Positions 58,350 through 63,149 of a stretch of DNA of 63,149 nucleotides are shown here, piece after piece. The stretch is from Kiloniellales bacterium (GTDB lineage Bacteria; Pseudomonadota; Alphaproteobacteria; Kiloniellales; JAKSDN01), in assembly GCA_028280455.1 (NCBI GenBank), contig JANQLT010000111.1:1-63149 (forward strand). The letters are read 5' to 3'. A model generated the notes under the pieces. The model was given only the letters and a program-made list of their open reading frames with translations. It was not told where the DNA came from and did not search any database. Position 1 is the first letter of the stretch. The number at the start of each line of letters is the position of its first letter. Position numbers and translations under genes: made by a program.

Positions 58350-60745
58350 TCATTGACGCCCAGGCACCCAGTTCCGCAGCCGGCCTGTGCCGGGGTATGG
58401 ACTTGGCGATGCGCGCGACACCAGGCGATCCAGATCTCTCGGTAGACCCGCTCGAGATCTCGGGTAAAAGCCTCCCCGTCGAGCAGGGGCGAGGCGAGCA
58501 TAAGCCTGCGCAACTCCTGCCTAAGAGTCTGCAATCGTTTCAGGTTTTCGCTCGCCAGAGAGGCCGCGATCATCACGTAGGAGTCCAGGTCCTTGGCCAC
58601 GAAAGCCTCGAGGCCGATCCGCCGCATGAGGCTCGTGCCGACGCGGCCAGCGTGCTGGCCGCCCTCGAGAGTCACCACGGGAACGCCCATCCAGAGCGCT
58701 TCGAGCGTCGTCGTCGTGCCGTTGTAGGGAAAACAGTCTAGCGCCAGGTCCACCTCGCCGTAAGCCGCCAGATGGTCGCCGGTCGCCGGGAGGTGGCCGC
58801 TGAAGGACAGTCGCTCGGCGCCGATCCCCTGGGCCGCGAACCGCCGTCGCAGAAGCCCCCGCGCGTCCTCGTCGCCGAGGCCCTGGCCCTTCAAGAACAA
58901 GCGCGTCTCCGGCAGACGCCGAAGCAGCGCCGACCAAGTCTCGACCACGGGGGCGCTGATCTTCGCCGGATTGTTGAAGGATCCGAAGGTGACTCGGCCT
59001 TTGGCCAGGCAGGGCGACGGCGCGACCGGCGGTGCGGAGTCGTCGGGCCGAAAGCAGAGGAAGCCGTCAGGCAGGTGGATCAGCCGCTCGCTGTGCCAGC
59101 GCTCGGCCTCGCCCGGCGGATCGCAGATGGCGTCCGTCAGGCGATAGTCCATGGCCTCGAGCCCGCTGCTGCCCGGATAGCCGAGCCAGGTGACCTGCAA
59201 CGGGGCCGGCTTGAGGGCGAAGGTGCAAAGCCTGTTGTCGGCGGTGTGGCCGGCGAGATCGACCAGGATGTCGATCTTGTCGGCGCGAACCTGCGCCGCG
59301 ACCTGGCGGTCCCCCTGGCCCGTCGTGTTGCGCCAGACGTCGGCCAGGGCTTCGAAGCGCCGGCTGACGGCATCGAGCCTGGCGAGCTCGGCGTAGCAGT
59401 AGACCTCGACCTGGTCCCGGTCGTGCGCCTCGAGGAGCGGGGCCGCGAAGTAGGCCACGGAGTGCCGCCGGAAATCCGGCGAGACATAGCCGACCCGCAG
59501 CCGCCGCTCGGGCTCGGCGCCGTTGTCGTGCGCCCGCCAGGCCTGCTTCAAGGGCGTTCCGAAGCGCGCGTCCCAATCGCGCGCCGCCTGAAAGAGCGCC
59601 GCCTCGCCGGCCTCGGGATCGTAGTTCAGGCTGACCGCCAGCGCGCTGCGCAAGGCCGCCTTGGTCGGCATTGCCTCGGCCGCTGCCGCGTAGGCCTTGC
59701 GGGCCGCGGCGATCTCGCCGCGATCCTGCCGCAGCAGACCGAGCGCGACCTGCGCCGGAACGTGACCGGGCTCCGCCGCCAGGGCTTCCTGCAGCAGCGC
59801 CATGGCCTCGCCTTGCCGATCGCCGCCTTGCAGCACGCCGGCCCGGGCGACCAGAAGGTCCGGCGTGCGCGGCCAGGCGGCCGAGACCGCCTCGAGCCGG
59901 ACAAAGGCCTCCGCCTTGCCGGCGGCGAGCTGGGTGATGGCGACCGCCGCCAACAGGCGCGCCTCGTCGCCGGCCGGCGGCAGAGCCAGCAGCTCTTCGG
60001 CGATTGCCAGGGCCTCGTCGAAGCGATCCTGCAGACAGAGCAGCCGGGCGCGCTGCTCGGCGATGGCGGCGTCGCCGCGCTGTCGCGTCCAGGTCTCGCG
60101 CAGGATGCTCTCCGCCGCGTCGAGCTGCCCGCCTTCGGCCAGCACCTGGGCATGCTGCTGCGCCAGGGCGATGTCGTCGGGCGCCAGACGTCGGGCCTCC
60201 GCGAAACGCTCGGCCGCTTCGCTCAGCCGCGCCTCCTTGCGGTAGAGCTGAGCCAGATGCTGCTGTCCGATGGCCTCGGCGGGCGCGAGCGCGACGACTC
60301 GCTCAGCCGCCGCGATGGCCGCGTCGCCCTCGAAGAGGTGGTCGTGCAGGCTGGCCAAGGCGTGCCAGAGCGCGGGCTGACCGGGCAGCAGGGCGAGCGA
60401 CCGCCGATAGGCTTGTGCCGCCGCCGGCAAGCGGCCCACCGCGGCCAGGCCGTGGCCGAGGTTGGCCTGGATGTCCGCCGCCTGCGGCGCCGCCGCGGCC
60501 GCCCGTTCGAGCAACGCGACGGCGCTTTCCGACTCGCCGCGTTGGTGCAGCAGGCAGCCCAGGCCGTTCAGGGCGCCCGGGTCCTCGGGCGCGACGGCCA
60601 GCGTCTGCCGATAGAGCGCCGCGGCGCCGTCGAGATCGCCCTGGTGATGCCGCTGAATGGCCTGCGCGCGCAGCGTCTCCGCTGTCGCCCGGCGATCGCG
60701 GTCCGCCGAGTCGGCGGAGGACGGGGGTGGCTTGCGAGCGGTCAT
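58346..60745 (-). CDS. TPR O-linked GlcNAc transferase (SPINDLY/OGT type)
   Basis: A 799-aa protein. Residues ~25-370 are about ten TPRs. The GT41 catalytic domain starts RLRVGYVSPDFRRHSVAYF near residue 416 and contains DILVDLAGHTADNRL, VTWLGYPGSSGLEAMDYRLT, VTFGSFNNPAKISAPVVETW and DCFPYNGTTTTLEALWMGVP with VTLEGGQHAGRVGTSLM. These are the UDP-sugar and acceptor site blocks of bacterial OGT homologues. It should glycosylate proteins in the cytoplasm. ATG 60745 precedes the TPRs; TTG 60772 is possible. Confidence 0.9.
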   Translation of the reverse strand: MTARKPPPSSADSADRDRRATAETLRAQAIQRHHQGDLDGAAALYRQTLAVAPEDPGALNGLGCLLHQRGESESAVALLERAAAAAPQAADIQANLGHGLAAVGRLPAAAQAYRRSLALLPGQPALWHALASLHDHLFEGDAAIAAAERVVALAPAEAIGQQHLAQLYRKEARLSEAAERFAEARRLAPDDIALAQQHAQVLAEGGQLDAAESILRETWTRQRGDAAIAEQRARLLCLQDRFDEALAIAEELLALPPAGDEARLLAAVAITQLAAGKAEAFVRLEAVSAAWPRTPDLLVARAGVLQGGDRQGEAMALLQEALAAEPGHVPAQVALGLLRQDRGEIAAARKAYAAAAEAMPTKAALRSALAVSLNYDPEAGEAALFQAARDWDARFGTPLKQAWRAHDNGAEPERRLRVGYVSPDFRRHSVAYFAAPLLEAHDRDQVEVYCYAELARLDAVSRRFEALADVWRNTTGQGDRQVAAQVRADKIDILVDLAGHTADNRLCTFALKPAPLQVTWLGYPGSSGLEAMDYRLTDAICDPPGEAERWHSERLIHLPDGFLCFRPDDSAPPVAPSPCLAKGRVTFGSFNNPAKISAPVVETWSALLRRLPETRLFLKGQGLGDEDARGLLRRRFAAQGIGAERLSFSGHLPATGDHLAAYGEVDLALDCFPYNGTTTTLEALWMGVPVVTLEGGQHAGRVGTSLMRRIGLEAFVAKDLDSYVMIAASLASENLKRLQTLRQELRRLMLASPLLDGEAFTRDLERVYREIWIAWCRAHRQVHTPAQAGCGTGCLGVNE

Positions 60746-60901
60746 GGCGGGCTGGGCTTTCGTAGGGCGCAAGGACCCTAGCGGCCGTGTCGGGGCCGAT
60801 CAATCCGGGCAGCCGCGCCAGCCGCCGGCCGGCTTGTGATCGCAGGCTGGCTGCGTAATCTACGCCCGAAAGCACCCACCCCGAGACCGGATCGACCCGA
60901 C

Positions 60902-62293
60902 ATGGCGGACACCGCAGCCCTGCTCGACAGCGCAATGGCCAAGCACGCGGCCGGTCAGCTCGCCGAGGCGCAAGCCATCTGCGCCGAGATCCTGCGCCAC
61001 GACTCGCGGCAGCCGGAAGCGCTCAACCTGATGGGCGTGCTGGCCGCCCAGAGCGGGCAAACCGACCAGGCCCTGGAGCTGATCCGGGCGGCGATCGTCG
61101 AGCAGCCGGAGAACCACCACTTCCGCTTCAACCACGCCCATGTCCTCGAGCTGGCCGGCGAGGGCTCGGCGGTGCGCGCCTACCGCGAAGCGCTGACCAT
61201 CAACCCGCAGCATCTGCCGGCCCTGATCAATCTCGGTAACCTCTTGCTGGAACAGGATATTCTCGACGAAGCCCGGGACTGCTTCAACCGCGCCATCAGC
61301 GCCGACCGCAACATCCCGGCCGCCCATATCGGCCTCGGCATCGCCCTGCAGCGCAAGCAGCGGCCCGAGGAGGCGCTGCCCTGTTTCCAGCGTGCGCTCG
61401 AGCTGGACCCACGGAGCCTCGAGGCGCTGTCGAACGTCGCCGCCCTGCTGGTCGACCTCGGCCGCACCCAGGAGGCGCTGCCGGTGCTCAAGCAGGCGCT
61501 GGCCGGCGCCCCCGGCAGCGCGGAGCTGAACGGCAACTACGGCGTCGCGCTCTTCGAGGCGGGCGATCTCGACGGCGCCGTCGCGGCCCTCGAAGCGGCG
61601 CGCGCGCTCGACGTCAACAACTGCCGCGCCACCGCCGTGCTCGGCCTGCTGCGCGCCGCCCGCGGCGAAAGCGCGGCGCTCGATGCGCAGTTCGACTACG
61701 AGCGGATGCTGCGGCACCGCCGGCTGACCCAGGTGCCGGGCTTCACCGACCTGACGAGCTTCAACCAGGCGCTGGTCCAGCGCGTGCTGAGCCACCCCAG
61801 CCTGATGCCGGACCGGCCGAGCAAGACGACCCGTGTCGGCGCCCAGACCGGCGAGCTCGCCAACGACGACGACCCGGCGATCCAGACCCTGGTCTCCACC
61901 GTCAAGACGGAGATCCAGCCCTACCTGGCCGATCTCGCGGCCCTGCCCGACATGCCGCCGCCGCCCGCCGCCTGGCGCCTGACCATGTGGGCGACGGTGC
62001 TGCGGCGCGGCGGCTATCAGGACCCTCACGTGCACCCCAGCGGGCGGGTCAGCGGCGTCTACTACGCCCGCATCCCGGCGCCTGCCGCGGGTGCCGATCC
62101 CGAGCAGGGCGCGATCACCTTCGGCGCCGGCCCGGCGCGCTTCGGCGAGCTGCCGCTGCCGCGCCGGCAGTTTCAGCCGCGCGAAGGCATGCTGCTGTTC
62201 TTCCCCTCCTACTTCTGGCATCGCACCGAGCCCTTCGAGGGCGATCCCGAGCGGATCAGCATCGCCTTCGACGCCGTGCCGAGCGAGCGGTGA
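60902..62293 (+). CDS. TPR protein with C-terminal 2OG-Fe(II) oxygenase domain
   Basis: A 463-aa protein. About seven TPRs fill residues 1-260 (such as ALTINPQHLPALINLGNLLL and CFQRALELDPRSLEALSNVA). The last ~200 residues match the putative 2OG-Fe(II) oxygenase family PF13759: iron ligands H-x-H in DPHVHPSGRVSGVYY near residue 376, FFPSYFWHRTEPF with the distal histidine near residue 438, and R in ERISIAFD for 2-oxoglutarate. It diverges from the OGT gene and its stop overlaps the GTG of the YggS gene. Substrate unknown. Confidence 0.85.
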   Translation: MADTAALLDSAMAKHAAGQLAEAQAICAEILRHDSRQPEALNLMGVLAAQSGQTDQALELIRAAIVEQPENHHFRFNHAHVLELAGEGSAVRAYREALTINPQHLPALINLGNLLLEQDILDEARDCFNRAISADRNIPAAHIGLGIALQRKQRPEEALPCFQRALELDPRSLEALSNVAALLVDLGRTQEALPVLKQALAGAPGSAELNGNYGVALFEAGDLDGAVAALEAARALDVNNCRATAVLGLLRAARGESAALDAQFDYERMLRHRRLTQVPGFTDLTSFNQALVQRVLSHPSLMPDRPSKTTRVGAQTGELANDDDPAIQTLVSTVKTEIQPYLADLAALPDMPPPPAAWRLTMWATVLRRGGYQDPHVHPSGRVSGVYYARIPAPAAGADPEQGAITFGAGPARFGELPLPRRQFQPREGMLLFFPSYFWHRTEPFEGDPERISIAFDAVPSER

Positions 62294-62988
62294 GCCTCTC
62301 GCCCTCCGCCGAGGCGGTGGACGTCGCCGCCAATCTGGCCGAGGTCTCCGCGCGCATCGCCGCGGCGGCCGAAGCGGCGGGCCGGTCGGCCGCGGAGATC
62401 GAGCTGGTCGCCGTCGGCAAGGGCCATGACGCGGCGCGGGTCGAGGCGGCCCTCGCGGCCGGCCACAGAGTCTTCGGCGAGAACCGCGTGCAGGAGGTGG
62501 CCGGCAAGTTCCCGGCCCTACGCGAAAGCCATCCCGACCTGAGCCTGCATCTGATCGGGCCGCTGCAGACCAACAAGGCGCGCCAGGCCCTGGAGATCTT
62601 CGACGTCATCGAGACTCTCGACCGGCCGAAGCTGGCGCGCGCCCTGGCCAAGGAGATGGCGGCGCTGGACCGCCAGCCGCGCTGCTTCGTGCAGGTCAAC
62701 AGCGGCGAGGAGCCGCAGAAGGCCGGCGTCGCGCCGAACGAGACCGACGCCTTCGTGGCGCTCTGCCGCGACGAGCTGGGCCTGACCGTCGAGGGCCTGA
62801 TGTGCATCCCGCCGATCGACGAGGAGCCGGCCCTGCACTTCGCGCTGCTGCGCGAGATCGCCAAGCGCAACGGCCTGACCAAGCTCTCGATGGGCATGTC
62901 CGCGGACTACGAGACGGCGATTCGCTTCGGCGCCACCCATGTCCGCGTCGGCACGGCCATCTTCGGCACCCGCCCGCCACGGCCCTGA
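62290..62988 (+). CDS. YggS-family PLP homeostasis protein
   Basis: A 232-aa PLP-binding barrel protein (PLPBP/YggS), which buffers pyridoxal phosphate and amino-acid pools. The PLP lysine lies in LVAVGKGHDAARVEAAL near residue 38, where most members read VSKT. FGENRVQEV, LHLIGPLQTNKAR, VQVNSGEEPQKAG, LMCIPP and LSMGMSADYETAIRFGATHVRVG are conserved. The GTG start overlaps the oxygenase stop as GTGA, an unusual coupling for this gene. Confidence 0.92.
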   Translation: MSLSPSAEAVDVAANLAEVSARIAAAAEAAGRSAAEIELVAVGKGHDAARVEAALAAGHRVFGENRVQEVAGKFPALRESHPDLSLHLIGPLQTNKARQALEIFDVIETLDRPKLARALAKEMAALDRQPRCFVQVNSGEEPQKAGVAPNETDAFVALCRDELGLTVEGLMCIPPIDEEPALHFALLREIAKRNGLTKLSMGMSADYETAIRFGATHVRVGTAIFGTRPPRP

Positions 62989-63149
62989 CGAAGCGTAAGA
63001 GCGTTCCCTGATGAGGTGGTTTTGTCGGCCGGCGGCCAAAGGGAAACGAACTGCCCCCTCACCCGGCTCCGGCTAAGCTCAGCCTTCGGCTTCGCTAAGC
63101 CTCCACGGCCCTCTCCCCCGACGGGGGCTAGCACGTGCACACAAATTCT
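62989..63149. other. Intergenic end of window
   Basis: No gene is visible. It holds CCCCCTCACCCGG...CCCTCTCCCCCGACGGGGG, with imperfect internal repeats (GGCTCCGGCTAAG, CTTCGGCTTCGCTAAG), which looks like a GC-rich interspersed repeat. Confidence 0.4.

Overview
The window is about 63 kb of high-GC bacterial chromosome. Gene content and order point to an alphaproteobacterium, most likely a marine member of the Rhodospirillales. The evidence is the hemE / DUF299 origin neighbourhood, the mnmE-mnmG-rsmG-parA-parB block with parS sites, TimA/Tim44, a DgcN-DgcA pair, and a his cluster next to hslVU. The genus cannot be fixed by eye.

Bases 1-3250 hold dgcN (5' end outside the window) and dgcA, for D-glutamate catabolism. 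They are followed by accessory DNA: a superinfection-immunity gene broken by an 11-bp tandem duplication, an orphan secreted FecR-domain protein, and a decayed second copy of the dgcA 3' end. Bases 3285-11165 are a complete type II-C CRISPR-Cas locus. It has a divergent tracrRNA on the minus strand, cas9 (1063 aa, catalytic residues intact), cas1 and cas2 in one overlapping operon, and an array of 48 repeats and 47 spacers. The array lies on the + side but is apparently transcribed leftward, towards cas2. Supporting this are tracrRNA complementarity, a minus-strand terminator between the array and cas2, and promoter-like hexamers inside every repeat.

Bases 11170-32800 are mostly housekeeping genes. 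In order they are a membrane protein, a methyltransferase, a HIT protein, histidine biosynthesis (hisE, hisF, hisA, a GNAT gene, hisH, hisB), the HslVU protease, an Xre-type regulator, an Smr protein, the LutABC lactate system, MltA, TimA, FxsA, a histidine phosphatase, SecB, and the leftward DUF299-maf-aroE-coaE-dnaQ operon. The gap 32800-33252 between the DUF299 gene and hemE is the expected position of oriC. To its right come hemE-hemH-hemJ, rho, an oxidoreductase/hydrolase pair, a thioredoxin-domain protein, mnmE, a perfect parS, mnmG, rsmG (with a second parS inside its coding sequence), parA, parB, holA, lptE and leuS. A long palindromic repeat occurs twice (14130-14259 and 47752-47821), and each time supplies the stop codon of the flanking leftward gene.

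Bases 52083-62988 contain a lipoprotein, three sulfotransferase-family proteins (two with TPRs), a porin, a TPR-OGT (SPINDLY-type O-GlcNAc transferase), a TPR-2OG-Fe(II) oxygenase and a YggS PLP protein. The TPR genes are coupled or divergent neighbours and look like a protein- or glycan-modification island whose substrate cannot be read from the sequence. The most noteworthy signals are the reverse-oriented II-C array with putative in-repeat promoters, two near-identical spacers seven units apart, the accessory scar beside the CRISPR locus, and the TPR/sulfotransferase/OGT/oxygenase cluster.
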